Shown: one piece after another, positions 41,949 to 51,276 of the stretch
Layout: each line of letters begins with the position of its first letter
Position numbering within the stretch: position 1 is the first letter of the stretch
The notes under the pieces: model-generated
Told to the model about the DNA's origin: nothing
The model's database searches: none
What the model saw: the letters and a program-made list of their open reading frames with translations, nothing else
DNA from: Candidatus Nitrosopumilus sp.
Lineage (GTDB): Archaea; Thermoproteota; Nitrososphaeria; Nitrososphaerales; Nitrosopumilaceae
NCBI GenBank assembly: GCA_029263475.1
Contig: JAJCXK010000034.1
Location: 1 to 59,239 of the forward strand
Direction: 5' to 3'
DNA length: 59,239 nucleotides
Translations under genes and position numbers: made by a program

Positions 41949-44048
41949 CTATTTTCTTTTCCAGATGAACTGATTGTAAATCAATTCTGGCCTGATCTGT
42001 CTAAATGGCTGTGCACCGCCTACGTACCATTTTGTAAAGAATTCATACAAGTGTAATCTGAGAGACTGGATATACACGATTAGTCCTTCAATCATCATAA
42101 TTCCCAAATTACCTCCAATGATCATGGCCATTGCAGTACCTGATTCAACACCTCCTAGAGACGTAAATGCATTATTTACCGTCATCAGCAAAGCCGCATG
42201 CACAAGTAACATGATTCCGAGCCGTGCATAACTGATTGTGTGAGCTAGACTCTCTACTGTCTTGCCTAACAGAACTTCCATTATGACGCTCGCGGGATCT
42301 GCTCCATCTTCTGGGTGTTTCTTGGCATGCATTACGCCACCGACCATCATGATGACCATTGATGCAATTACGATAATGACAGAAATTCTTGTAATAATCC
42401 AAACTTGTGCCCAGTCTCCGAGGAACATTGTTACCCAAGGAACCGATTCCGTGTGAACTTTGGAATACATGTTCATTACATCATACTGTGAACCAATTGC
42501 ACACATCATGATTACTACAATTCCGCCGTAGAGTGTGATGTTTGGAATTGCCTCTGTAAATACTACCATTTTGTGACCTTCCTTTAGCAATCTAATTACA
42601 CGTAGTACCATTGCCCAAACCAAATGCACAATTCCGATGAATAATGAAACTTTGAGAATATTGATTACCTGATCAAATGTCAATTCAGCAACGCTGAGAA
42701 TTCCAACTATCCAGCTTACTGAATACAGTGCTCCGCCTTCTTGCAATAATCCTTCAAATGGACCCATATGATCAAGATGGAAACCAAACGCTTCTCCCGC
42801 CGCTACGCCTGCAATGGCAGCTGATGCTCCGGAGATTGCAATTAGCATTCCCCATCTGGACAGCTCACCCTGTCCCTTAAACTTGAATAACAAACCTAAT
42901 GCCATTAGCAATAATCCGTGTCCCATATCTGCAAACATCAATCCGTAGAAAATTGGCCACATGAGAGCAATCATTGGAGTTGGATCTGGTTCTCCTGCTT
43001 TAGGAATGCCCTGACTTTTTGTAATTACCTCAAATGTTCTGACAAATTTTCCATTGTTAAACAAAGTTGGAATTTCTTCTTTTAGTTTAGGATCTATAAT
43101 GTCTTCTACAACTGACATCCATTGCTTTGTAGAATTCGTAAATTTTGCTTCCATCTTAGTCGGAATAAAGCCCTGAATGACTGCAAAGTTTTTGGTACCG
43201 CCTGGTTTTCTCAAAGTTTCAAGAACATCTTTTGCAACCAGTGATCTTTCATGTAGTGATAGAATGTCTCTTCTAATCTTCTTTGTCAATCCTGCCAATT
43301 CTTTTTTGATTGAGGCTTGCTTTGAAGTAAGTTCCTTAATTTTTGATTCCGCAAGTGCATATGCCTCACTAGGAATTTGAGGAAAGCCTTCCGGAATTTT
43401 AAATGTATTCGAATTAAAACTTCTCAAGACTTTGAGAACTTTTTCTGAATCTTCAGTATCTGAAATCACCAGGATTGCTGATTTTTCTTTATTCTCTAAA
43501 TCATACTTGTAAATTGTAATGTTTTCAAGAGAGCGACTTATCTCGTCATAATCTGTGGAGTTTATCACAAATAGATTCGTAAAAAAATATTTCATTAAAC
43601 CAAATCCTGAAAGATCCATCTTCATTTTTTTAATTATTTCTAAGGTATCTTTGAGTGCCCTGTATTCCTCAATGGAAAGTCTGGCATTTGCTGCATCTTC
43701 CAGCAATTGAGCTGGTTTGTCAATAATTGATGGGGCCTCTTTGTTTAATTGCTCCACCATGTCATCAATCTCATCAATCTCATAGTCTTTTTTCTTGATT
43801 ATAGTTCCCTTGAATAAAATCTCCATGATTCCTACAGTTAGAGGAATTCCCATTCCCTTGACCACATCATCAATTGATTGATAGGTCTGCTGTGCTTTTA
43901 GGAGAAGATCATCAATTTCAGGTGTTACCAAGTCATTATTGGAATCAATCTTATGATACCACTCAAATTCCGTCAATCTTGAAATGGCTTTTGGAGACTC
44001 ACTTCTAGGTAAAATCACGGTTCCTAGTTTTAGATCAGCTATTCCCAA
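41949..44048 (-). CDS. atpI: A-type ATP synthase subunit I
   Basis: The 699-residue protein matches subunit I/a of archaeal and vacuolar-type ATPases. The N-terminal 340 residues form the cytoplasmic coiled-coil arm (two long helices around SKQASIKKELAGLTKKIRRD). The C-terminal half has about 8 membrane helices with PMIALMWPIFYGLMFADMGHG, ETVESLAHT...YARLGIMLLV and the essential arginine in SLRLHLYEF or nearby. It forms the ion half-channels against the K ring. It is divergent from the E-A-B-D operon, unlike the usual order where I starts the operon. Confidence 0.9.
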   Translation of the reverse strand: MGIADLKLGTVILPRSESPKAISRLTEFEWYHKIDSNNDLVTPEIDDLLLKAQQTYQSIDDVVKGMGIPLTVGIMEILFKGTIIKKKDYEIDEIDDMVEQLNKEAPSIIDKPAQLLEDAANARLSIEEYRALKDTLEIIKKMKMDLSGFGLMKYFFTNLFVINSTDYDEISRSLENITIYKYDLENKEKSAILVISDTEDSEKVLKVLRSFNSNTFKIPEGFPQIPSEAYALAESKIKELTSKQASIKKELAGLTKKIRRDILSLHERSLVAKDVLETLRKPGGTKNFAVIQGFIPTKMEAKFTNSTKQWMSVVEDIIDPKLKEEIPTLFNNGKFVRTFEVITKSQGIPKAGEPDPTPMIALMWPIFYGLMFADMGHGLLLMALGLLFKFKGQGELSRWGMLIAISGASAAIAGVAAGEAFGFHLDHMGPFEGLLQEGGALYSVSWIVGILSVAELTFDQVINILKVSLFIGIVHLVWAMVLRVIRLLKEGHKMVVFTEAIPNITLYGGIVVIMMCAIGSQYDVMNMYSKVHTESVPWVTMFLGDWAQVWIITRISVIIVIASMVIMMVGGVMHAKKHPEDGADPASVIMEVLLGKTVESLAHTISYARLGIMLLVHAALLMTVNNAFTSLGGVESGTAMAMIIGGNLGIMMIEGLIVYIQSLRLHLYEFFTKWYVGGAQPFRQIRPELIYNQFIWKRK

Positions 44049-44117
44049 GACAAATTTTGTGTACTTTTATTGAGTTTAATATCTTTCCGATTTTCTTCCC
44101 AAACATTAAAATCTATT

Positions 44118-44735
44118 ATGAGCAGACTGCATCCATTGGCTTCTCATTCTGCATTAGAAAGTACAATTGATAAAATTCTAAATAATACTGAACAAAGTAT
44201 TCTTGAAAACATCAAGTCCGGATTAGATGACTCGCAACAAAATCTTGATGATGCTGTTCCCAAACTAGAAGGTGAGTATGATAAGATCATTTCAGATGGT
44301 GAAAAGGAGGCTGATAAGTTCGCTAAGCAGATTACGGGAAGTGCAGATATTCAAGCCAGAAATAGGCAACTTATGGCTTTGGAAGATGCAGTTAATAGGG
44401 TATTTTCTACAGCATTAGATCAAATTGCAAACGCTGATCGTAGTGGTGATTACTCAAATCTCGTTAAAACTCTGATTGAAGAGGCAACTCAAATTTTAGG
44501 CACTTCAGAAATCATAATTTTTACAAATGCAACGGATAAAGATGCAGTTCAATCTGTTATCTCTCAATTTTCAGGAGCCGAATTATCATCTGATACATTT
44601 GAGTGTCTGGGTGGAATTAGAGTAAAATCTAAAGATGGTACAATGACATTTGATAATACTTTGGATGCAAGAATCGATCGTTTGAAGCCTTTAATAAGGA
44701 AAGAAATTGCAGCAAAATTCGGAGTGGGAATTTAA
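44118..44735 (+). CDS. atpE: A-type ATP synthase subunit E
   Basis: The peripheral-stalk subunit E has a long N-terminal helix (SALESTIDKILNNTEQSILEN onward) and a C-terminal globular domain ending KPLIRKEIAAKFGVGI, typical of the E family. I use the ATG at 44118 (205 residues); the frame extends to 44070, but that part overlaps the probable promoter shared with atpI. It is the first gene of the plus-strand ATP synthase operon, 3 bases before atpA. Confidence 0.88.
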   Translation: MSRLHPLASHSALESTIDKILNNTEQSILENIKSGLDDSQQNLDDAVPKLEGEYDKIISDGEKEADKFAKQITGSADIQARNRQLMALEDAVNRVFSTALDQIANADRSGDYSNLVKTLIEEATQILGTSEIIIFTNATDKDAVQSVISQFSGAELSSDTFECLGGIRVKSKDGTMTFDNTLDARIDRLKPLIRKEIAAKFGVGI

Positions 44736-44738
44736 GAA

Positions 44739-46517
44739 TTGGCAGCACAAGGTAGAATTGTATGGGTGAGCGGACCGGCTGTAAGAGCAGACGGAATGTC
44801 TGATGCAAAAATGTATGAAACTGTGACTGTAGGAGATTCAAAATTAGTAGGTGAAGTTATTCGACTTACAGGAGATGTAGCATTTATTCAAGTATACGAA
44901 TCAACCAGTGGATTAAGACCCGGTGAACCTGTTGTAGGTACTGGAAACCCACTCAGTGTGTTATTAGGTCCAGGAATTATTGGACAACTTTACGATGGAA
45001 TTCAAAGACCTCTAAGAGAATTATCTAAAGCATCTGGTTCCTTCATTGGAAGGGGTATCACGACATCTGCTGTGGATATGACAAAAAAATACCACTTTGT
45101 TCCAACTGTAAGTAACGGGGATGAAGTTACAGGAGGAAATATTATTGGAACTGTTCAAGAAACTGATCTTATTGAACACTCTATTATGATATCTCCAGAT
45201 CATAAGGGTGGAAAACTTTCAAACCTTGTATCTGAAGGAGATTATGATTTAGAAACTGTACTGGCTACTACTGAGAAAGATGGACAATCTGTTAATATTA
45301 AAATGTATCACAAATGGCCTGTACGAAAACCACGTCCTTACAATAAGAGACACGATCCAACTGTACCACTCTTAACTGGACAACGTGTTATTGACACATT
45401 CTTCCCAATTGCAAAAGGCGGAACTGGTTCAATTCCTGGAGCATTTGGAACAGGAAAGACTGTAACATTGCACCAAATTGCAAAATGGGCTGATTCTCAA
45501 GTTGTTGTTTACATTGGTTGTGGCGAAAGAGGAAATGAAATGACTGAAGTGTTAGTTGAATTTCCACATCTTAAAGATCCACGTAGTGGAAAACCACTTA
45601 TGGATAGAACTGTTCTTGTTGCAAATACAAGTAACATGCCAGTAGCGGCAAGAGAAGCAAGCATCTACACTGGTGTCACAATTGCAGAATATTATAGAGA
45701 TATGGGTAAAGATGTTGTACTTGTTGCAGATTCTACAAGTAGATGGGCTGAATCACTCAGAGAAATGAGTGGTAGATTAGAAGAGATGCCTGCAGAAGAA
45801 GGATATCCATCATACTTAGCATCTAGATTGGCAGAATTTTATGAGAGAGCTGGTCGTGTTCAGGCGGCTGGTAGTCCAGACCGTAATGGTTCAGTTACTT
45901 TGATTGGTGCTGTGTCTCCATCTGGTGGTGACTTTACAGAACCAGTCACAACTCACACAATGAGATTCATCAAAACTTTCTGGGCATTGGATGCAAAACT
46001 TGCGTACTCTAGACACTATCCGTCAATTAACTGGATGAACAGCTATTCAGGCTATCTTGCAGATATTGCAAAGTGGTGGAGTGAAAACATTAGTGAAGAT
46101 TGGTTTAAGATTAGAAGTGAAACTTATGGTATCTTGCAAAGAGAGGATACATTAAAAGAAATTGTCAGACTGTTAGGTCCTGAGGCATTACCTGATGAAG
46201 AAAAATTAATTCTTGAAGTTGCAAGAATGGTAAAGATTGGTTTGTTACAACAAAACTCATTTGATGATGTTGATACTTATTGTAGTCCAGAAAAACAATT
46301 CAAATTGATGAAATTATTGGTTGACTTTTATCAAAAAGGACAACAAGCACTCAAAGAAGGTACAGCATTATCTGACATACGTGAACTAGGTGTAGTAAGC
46401 AGTTTACTTAAAGCAAGAATGGATATCAAAGATGATGAGATGCCAAAACTTGAACAATTAGATAAAGATATGCAAGAACAATTCAAATCAATTTCAGGAG
46501 TGAAGGTATCAAATTGA
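44739..46517 (+). CDS. atpA: A-type ATP synthase catalytic subunit A
   Basis: The 592-residue catalytic subunit has [13 protein letters not shown] as the P-loop, the archaeal non-homologous insert before it ([16 protein letters not shown] region), [20 protein letters not shown] with the catalytic base region, and [19 protein letters not shown]. It starts with TTG after a 3-base gap. It overlaps atpB by 4 bases, consistent with translational coupling and 3:3 stoichiometry. Confidence 0.97.
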   Translation: MAAQGRIVWVSGPAVRADGMSDAKMYETVTVGDSKLVGEVIRLTGDVAFIQVYESTSGLRPGEPVVGTGNPLSVLLGPGIIGQLYDGIQRPLRELSKASGSFIGRGITTSAVDMTKKYHFVPTVSNGDEVTGGNIIGTVQETDLIEHSIMISPDHKGGKLSNLVSEGDYDLETVLATTEKDGQSVNIKMYHKWPVRKPRPYNKRHDPTVPLLTGQRVIDTFFPIAKGGTGSIPGAFGTGKTVTLHQIAKWADSQVVVYIGCGERGNEMTEVLVEFPHLKDPRSGKPLMDRTVLVANTSNMPVAAREASIYTGVTIAEYYRDMGKDVVLVADSTSRWAESLREMSGRLEEMPAEEGYPSYLASRLAEFYERAGRVQAAGSPDRNGSVTLIGAVSPSGGDFTEPVTTHTMRFIKTFWALDAKLAYSRHYPSINWMNSYSGYLADIAKWWSENISEDWFKIRSETYGILQREDTLKEIVRLLGPEALPDEEKLILEVARMVKIGLLQQNSFDDVDTYCSPEKQFKLMKLLVDFYQKGQQALKEGTALSDIRELGVVSSLLKARMDIKDDEMPKLEQLDKDMQEQFKSISGVKVSN

Positions 46518-47899
46518 CAGCAGAAGGCGGAGTTCAATACAGTAAGATTGCAGAAATCAAAGGTCCCCTAGTTGTTGTAGATGATGTCGATAATGCGGCT
46601 TTTGATGAACTAGTAGAAATTGAAACAACAGAGGGAGAAAGAAGATTAGGTAAGGTTCTCGAAGTAGGAAATGGTAAAGCAATTGTACAAGTTTTTGAAG
46701 GAACAACTGGATTATCAATTTCTGGAACCAGCGCAAAATTTGTAGGTAAAGTTATGGAGATGCCTGTCTCAAAAGAGGTACTTGGCAGAGTGTTTGACGG
46801 ATTAGGAAGACCAAAAGATGGACTCCCAGATCCAATTGCTGATAAATTCGTAGATATCAACGGTGAACCAATGAATCCTGAACAGCGTGAGTATCCAAAA
46901 GATTTCATTCAAACCGGTGTATCTGTAATTGATGGATTGATGACTCTAGTTAGAGGTCAAAAACTTCCAATCTTTTCAGGTTCTGGTATGTCTCACAATC
47001 TTTTGGCAGCACAAATTGCAAGACAAGCAAGTGTAGTTGGAAAACAAGATGACTTTGCTGTGGTGTTTGCAGACATTGGAGTGCAATACAGTGAAGCAGA
47101 ATATTTCAGACGAAGCCTTGAAGAGTCTGGTGCGTTAAAGAGAAGTGTTCTATTTCTAAATACTGCAGATGATCCTGCAATTGAAAGAATCATTACTCCT
47201 CGTGTAGCATTGACTGTTGCAGAATATTTGGCATTTGATCTTGGAATGCACGTGCTAGTTGTAATTACTGATATGACAAACTATGCAGAAGCGCTTAGAG
47301 AGATTAGTGCAGCAAGAGAAGAAGTTCCTGGAAGAAAAGGATATCCTGGTTATCTTTACACCGACCTTTCAACACTTTATGAAAGAGCAGGAAAACTTAA
47401 TGGAAGAAAAGGAAGCGTCACACAAGTTCCAATTCTATCAATGCCCTCTGATGACATTACTCACCCAATTCCTGACCTTACTGGTTACATTACCGAAGGA
47501 CAAATTGTTGTTGGTAGAGATTTATTTAGACAAGGAATTTATCCGCCAATCAATATTTTATCCAGTCTTAGTAGATTGATGAAAGACGGAATTGGTGAAG
47601 GTAGTACCAGAGATGATCACAGTGAAGTTTCTAATCAGGTTTATGATGCATATTCTAGATCCCAAGAAGTAAGAGCACTGGCAGGTATTGTGGGTAAAGC
47701 GGGATTAACTGAAATTGACCTCAAATACTTGGAACTAGGTGATGTTTTCGAAAAAGAATTCCTTACACAAGCAACCGATGAAAACAGAACTATTGATGAA
47801 ACACTTGCTCTCATGTGGAAGATTGTATCAAAATTACCAAAGAATGAGATCACTAAAATCAAAGATAAACACGTAGAAAAATATTATCAGGAAGAGTAA
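46514..47899 (+). CDS. atpB: A-type ATP synthase regulatory subunit B
   Basis: The 461-residue non-catalytic subunit lacks a P-loop (SGSGMSHN replaces it) and carries [34 protein letters not shown] in two parts, typical of B subunits. [19 protein letters not shown] follows. It starts with TTGA overlapping the atpA stop and is followed by atpD after 4 bases. Confidence 0.97.
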   Translation: MTAEGGVQYSKIAEIKGPLVVVDDVDNAAFDELVEIETTEGERRLGKVLEVGNGKAIVQVFEGTTGLSISGTSAKFVGKVMEMPVSKEVLGRVFDGLGRPKDGLPDPIADKFVDINGEPMNPEQREYPKDFIQTGVSVIDGLMTLVRGQKLPIFSGSGMSHNLLAAQIARQASVVGKQDDFAVVFADIGVQYSEAEYFRRSLEESGALKRSVLFLNTADDPAIERIITPRVALTVAEYLAFDLGMHVLVVITDMTNYAEALREISAAREEVPGRKGYPGYLYTDLSTLYERAGKLNGRKGSVTQVPILSMPSDDITHPIPDLTGYITEGQIVVGRDLFRQGIYPPINILSSLSRLMKDGIGEGSTRDDHSEVSNQVYDAYSRSQEVRALAGIVGKAGLTEIDLKYLELGDVFEKEFLTQATDENRTIDETLALMWKIVSKLPKNEITKIKDKHVEKYYQEE

Positions 47900-47903
47900 C
47901 AGA

Positions 47904-48533
47904 ATGTCATTTGGACAAAACGTTGCAGCAACAAAAATTGAACTTTTTAAATATAAAAAATCCACCCAAGTTGCCGTAATGGTTCAGCAGATTTTGGATG
48001 ATAAACGTAAAGTTCTCTTAAAAAATATTGAAGAAATGATTCAGGAAGCCTCTAAAGCAAGAGGTGGAATTTGGGATCCTCTGCAAGATATTTACAAATC
48101 TGTTAATGAAGCATATTTAGCATTAGGAACAAATACTGTTGATTCTGTTGCGGAATCCACTCCTCCTGTAATGGAGGTAGATGTTCATGTTAGAAGAGTT
48201 GTTGATGTTAAAATTCCCGCACTCACTGTAACTGAAAAAGATACAAAATCTATGCCTTATGGATTTGCAGATACAAATTCCTCAATTGACAGAGCTTCAA
48301 AACAAATCAAAGAATTAATGCCAAAAATCTGTAAAGCAGCTGAATATGAAAACTCAATCTTTAGTCTTGCAAAAGCATTGGAAAAGACACAAAAATTGCT
48401 AAATGCACTTGAAAATGTAATTATTCCACAATACAAAGATAACATTCGATTTATTTTATCTACTCTTGAAGAGAGAGAAAGAGAGGAATTCGCAAAGTTA
48501 AAAAAAGTGAAGGCAAAGATGGAAAGTAGATAA
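47904..48533 (+). CDS. atpD: A-type ATP synthase subunit D
   Basis: The 209-residue central-stalk subunit is a long antiparallel coiled coil: N-terminal ATKIELFKYKKSTQVAVMVQQI and C-terminal ALEKTQKLLNALENVIIPQY ending in charged residues. These match the conserved ends of subunit D of A/V ATPases. It follows atpB by 4 bases. The central stalk partner subunit F is not visible in the window. Confidence 0.92.
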   Translation: MSFGQNVAATKIELFKYKKSTQVAVMVQQILDDKRKVLLKNIEEMIQEASKARGGIWDPLQDIYKSVNEAYLALGTNTVDSVAESTPPVMEVDVHVRRVVDVKIPALTVTEKDTKSMPYGFADTNSSIDRASKQIKELMPKICKAAEYENSIFSLAKALEKTQKLLNALENVIIPQYKDNIRFILSTLEEREREEFAKLKKVKAKMESR

Positions 48534-48534
48534 T

Positions 48535-48666
48535 ATGGCAAAAGAAGAAATAAAAAAATTACTTGAAAATTCAAAGAAGGACCTGGATGTAGACTATGAT
48601 AATTTTGTAAAATCTATCAAAGACGATCTATCTTCATTCAAAAAGAAGACGTTAGATCAGATTTAG
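48535..48666 (+). CDS. 43-residue helical ORF between atpD and atpK
   Basis: This short frame begins one base after the atpD stop and encodes a charged, nearly all-helical peptide (MAKEEIKKLLENSKKDLDVD, then VKSIKDDLSSFKKKTLDQI). The heptad pattern and its position in the operon suggest a small ATP synthase component, comparable with a stalk subunit such as H, or an assembly factor. The resemblance is in charge and position only; I do not recognise a family. Confidence 0.6.
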   Translation: MAKEEIKKLLENSKKDLDVDYDNFVKSIKDDLSSFKKKTLDQI

Positions 48667-48687
48667 TCCTCCTTTTATTCCAACATG

Positions 48688-48697
48688 ATTTAAATAT
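48688..48697 (+). promoter_or_regulatory. TATA-like box specific to atpK
   Basis: ATTTAAATAT lies in the 55-base gap between the small ORF and atpK and ends 24 bases before the atpK ATG. It would allow extra transcription of the ring subunit, needed in many copies per complex. Confidence 0.5.
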
Positions 48698-48721
48698 GGA
48701 AGTCATGGAGCCAGATCGTAA

Positions 48722-49024
48722 ATGAAAACTATCGTCATGTTACTTTTGGCAGCATCAGCAATTTCGATTCTAGGATCAACTGGAATTGCTTACGCAGAAG
48801 AAGGTGCATCTAGTGGCGACTCTATGAAACTCTTAGGTGCTGGCTTAGCATTTGGTATTGCAGCCGGTGGAGCAGGAATAGGTCTTGGTCAAGTAGGTGC
48901 AGCCGGTCTTGCAGTCATTAGTGAGAACCCAGCTTTACAATCAAAGGTATTCATCTTCGTAGGTATGGTCGAGTCAATCGCAATCTACGGCATAGTTATG
49001 ATGTTTATTATCTTAGGACAATAG
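48722..49024 (+). CDS. atpK: A-type ATP synthase ring subunit K
   Basis: The 100-residue proteolipid has an N-terminal signal-peptide-like segment (about 1-25, ending AYAEE) and then the two-helix hairpin: GAGLAFGIAAGGAGIGLGQVG in parts, a loop with SENP, and a second helix with VGMVESIAIYG, whose Glu carries the ion. It forms the rotor ring in the membrane. A signal peptide on the ring subunit is known from thaumarchaea and some other archaea. The sequence suggests proton coupling because a Gln at the usual sodium-site position of helix 1 is not seen. Confidence 0.93.
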   Translation: MKTIVMLLLAASAISILGSTGIAYAEEGASSGDSMKLLGAGLAFGIAAGGAGIGLGQVGAAGLAVISENPALQSKVFIFVGMVESIAIYGIVMMFIILGQ

Positions 49025-49034
49025 TCCGAACAAC

Positions 49035-49060
49035 AAATTTTTTAAATTTTTAAATTTTTT
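49035..49060. terminator. bidirectional A/T-rich terminator between atpK and pyrI
   Basis: AAATTTTTTAAATTTTTAAATTTTTT contains several T-runs on both strands and lies between the convergent stops of atpK and pyrI, so it can end transcription in both directions. Confidence 0.55.
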
Positions 49061-49062
49061 AC

Positions 49063-49524
49063 TTAATTATATTCTAGCTCGTTTACATCCAAAACTCTTG
49101 CGCAGTATCTGCACTTGAGAACCATTCCTTCTTTATTCATTACATCCATAACTGATTCAATGCGTTCTGTACTGTTTGTAATGCAATCTGGATTTGAACA
49201 TCTAAAAATTCTGTCTATCTCATTGGGTAATGAGACCCTTCTCTTCTCGACAAGTTTGTATTCTTTTATCATGTTGATTGTTGCCTTTGACGCAATTACT
49301 GCAAGCTTGTTTGTATCGTCATCCTTTAGGAATTTATTTTCCACTTTGATGATGTCTTTTTTCTTAAATTTCCCACTTGGTACATTCAATGCTATGGTGA
49401 TCATGCCCCCGTCTCTACCGTCAATTTGTAATGCATTAAGCACCTGTAGACCCTTGCCTTCATCTATGTGGTCAATTACGGTACCTTCTTTAATTCGTCG
49501 AACCATGAGGTCGGACTGTTCCAT
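49063..49524 (-). CDS. pyrI: aspartate carbamoyltransferase regulatory subunit
   Basis: From the ATG at 49524 the protein has 153 residues. The allosteric domain begins VRRIKEGTVIDHIDEGKGLQV, and the zinc domain has C-x4-C and C-x2-C as CSNPDC and CRYC, the four ligands of PyrI. It regulates PyrB by nucleotides at the start of pyrimidine synthesis. A GTG at 49545 would add 7 residues, but a TATA-like box at 49548-49558 lies 24 bases before the ATG and would make that GTG fall outside the transcript. It is divergent from pyrB. Confidence 0.93.
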   Translation of the reverse strand: MEQSDLMVRRIKEGTVIDHIDEGKGLQVLNALQIDGRDGGMITIALNVPSGKFKKKDIIKVENKFLKDDDTNKLAVIASKATINMIKEYKLVEKRRVSLPNEIDRIFRCSNPDCITNSTERIESVMDVMNKEGMVLKCRYCARVLDVNELEYN

Positions 49525-49531
49525 CAGAATA

Positions 49532-49541
49532 CTTTGTATAG
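49532..49541 (+). promoter_or_regulatory. TATA-like box of pyrB
   Basis: CTTTGTATAG ends 24 bases before the pyrB ATG at 49566. It lies partly upstream of the pyrI start on the other strand, so the two promoters overlap. Confidence 0.45.
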
Positions 49542-49547
49542 TCACCA

Positions 49548-49558
49548 GTATATATTAT
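49548..49558 (-). promoter_or_regulatory. TATA-like box of pyrI
   Basis: On the minus strand the sequence reads TAATATATACT and ends 24 bases before the pyrI ATG at 49524. The box lies inside the probable transcription start region of pyrB. Confidence 0.45.
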
Positions 49559-49565
49559 TGAAAGA

Positions 49566-50495
49566 ATGAACGAGTTCTACAACAAAGATATTATTTCAAT
49601 CAAAGATTTTAGCAAAGATCAATTAGAAAAAATTTTTACCTCTACTGATAAAGTTATGAAACTGAATCCTTCTGAAAGGAGGGAAATCTGTAAAGGAAAA
49701 ATACTTGGATATTTGTTTTATGAGCCAAGTACAAGAACTCGACTTAGCTTTGATTCCGCAATGGCATCCATTGGTGGTACCTCGTTGGGAATTTCTGACA
49801 TTTCATCATCATCAACTCAAAAAGGTGAAAGTCTTTCTGATACTGTTCGTATGATGTCTATCTACTCTGATGTTCTCATTTTACGTCATCCCTTGGATGG
49901 CTCAAGCAGATTTGCATCTGAGGTTTCTGAAAAACCAGTAATTAATGCGGGTAGTGGTACAGAAGAACATCCTTCTCAAGCAATTCAAGACTTGTTTACG
50001 ATCAAAAAAGAAAAGAAAAGAATTGACGGTCTAAAGATTGGAATAGTGGGAGATCTAAAGTATGGACGAACTGTTTATTCTCTATTATCCGGACTAGGAA
50101 ACTTTGATGTTGATGTTAATCTGATTTCTCCAGAATCCTTGCGAATAAGATCTGATTCGACCTATGAGATCAAAAAGAAACTAGATTTTACTGAAACCCC
50201 TGACATTGAAGACTGTCTTGATGATCTTGATGTTCTTTATGTCACAAGAATTCAAAAGGAACGATTTCCTGATGAGGAAGAATATCTCAAGGTTAAGGGC
50301 AGTTATGTTGTGGGATTGGATATGATAAAACGTATGAAGGAGGATTCAATAATTTTACATCCGCTACCCAGAATAGATGAAATTTCGTCTGATGTGGATA
50401 AAACAAAGAATGCCCGATATTTTGAACAGGCTGAATATGGAAAACATGTGCGCGCTGCTTTGTTGGGCATGATTCTCAACGAAAATGGACTTTAA
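49566..50495 (+). CDS. pyrB: aspartate carbamoyltransferase catalytic subunit
   Basis: The 309-residue enzyme joins carbamoyl phosphate and aspartate. YEPSTRTRLSFDSAM is the carbamoyl-phosphate S-x-RTR site, VLILRHPLDGSS contains the HPxx segment, GIVGDLKYGRTVYSLL marks the aspartate domain, and ILHPLPRIDEIS is the conserved HPLPR loop. It forms the holoenzyme with PyrI, encoded 41 bases away in the opposite direction, and precedes a LON-domain gene. Confidence 0.95.
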   Translation: MNEFYNKDIISIKDFSKDQLEKIFTSTDKVMKLNPSERREICKGKILGYLFYEPSTRTRLSFDSAMASIGGTSLGISDISSSSTQKGESLSDTVRMMSIYSDVLILRHPLDGSSRFASEVSEKPVINAGSGTEEHPSQAIQDLFTIKKEKKRIDGLKIGIVGDLKYGRTVYSLLSGLGNFDVDVNLISPESLRIRSDSTYEIKKKLDFTETPDIEDCLDDLDVLYVTRIQKERFPDEEEYLKVKGSYVVGLDMIKRMKEDSIILHPLPRIDEISSDVDKTKNARYFEQAEYGKHVRAALLGMILNENGL

Positions 50496-50548
50496 TTCGT
50501 TCAACAATTCCGTATTCCATATATCTGGAGACGTTTCAGCAAGATTAA

Positions 50549-51259
50549 TTGACAGAAACAAAAATTATTCCTGTTTTTCCATTAGACTTGGTTTTATTTC
50601 CAAGACAGGAGCTTCCTCTTAGAATCTTTGAACCTCGTTACAAACAACTAGTAGATGATTGCATGCTTGGAGATGGTCAGTTTGGTGTATGTCTGATTGA
50701 TGAAAATAATTCCGTAAATGGTTGGAATTCTCCAAATCTGGTGGGAACCATTGCTAAAATTTCTAAATGTGAAGATGCCAATCTTGACGGATTACAATTA
50801 AACATTGAAACCCTTGGAAGAAACTCGTTTAAAATCAAGAAAATAATCCCATCATCAATTTCACAACCTACAAACTATGATCCGCTTTCAATGGAAGGGC
50901 ATCAAGAAATATCCGACATTCATGAAAAAATTGGAACCGAAGAAAAAATGTACATTCAAGCTGAGGTAGAAATGATTCCTGAGATCGATGAGAATATTTC
51001 ATTTGAGAGGTGGCAAAGATTGGTTGAATTGTGGAAAAAGAAAATTATTTCACAGGCTCTACCTCAAGTTGTTGAGCCCCATTCTTTAGATCATGTTTTA
51101 GAGCAATACTACCTTAATACTGAGACGCCGACAATCGATTACATCTATTCATTATCTGCTATTGGAGCAAAGGATCCAAATGATCTTCAGCCAGTATTGG
51201 AGGCGACTACTATGGATAAATTGATCAAAACCGTTGAAGAACTACTTACAGTGAAATAG
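50549..51259 (+). CDS. LON-substrate-binding-domain protein (no protease domain)
   Basis: The 236-residue protein has the N-terminal domain of Lon protease: IPVFPLDLVLFPRQELPLRIFEPRY and FGVCLIDENN are typical of the LON/PUA-like fold, followed by a helical region containing RWQRLVELWKKKII and SLDHVLEQYYL. The ATPase and protease parts are absent. Similar free-standing proteins may bind nascent or damaged proteins or act in transcription; the role is not settled. It starts with TTG 54 bases after pyrB. Confidence 0.8.
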   Translation: MTETKIIPVFPLDLVLFPRQELPLRIFEPRYKQLVDDCMLGDGQFGVCLIDENNSVNGWNSPNLVGTIAKISKCEDANLDGLQLNIETLGRNSFKIKKIIPSSISQPTNYDPLSMEGHQEISDIHEKIGTEEKMYIQAEVEMIPEIDENISFERWQRLVELWKKKIISQALPQVVEPHSLDHVLEQYYLNTETPTIDYIYSLSAIGAKDPNDLQPVLEATTMDKLIKTVEELLTVK

Positions 51260-51276
51260 TCCATGGAATTGAAGTA

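Noticed and set aside
48722-49024. Sodium-type ion site in ATP synthase subunit K
   Set aside because: Helix 2 has ES and Tyr as in sodium rings, but counting back from the loop Pro puts Leu rather than Gln at the helix-1 ligand position, so sodium coupling is not supported.
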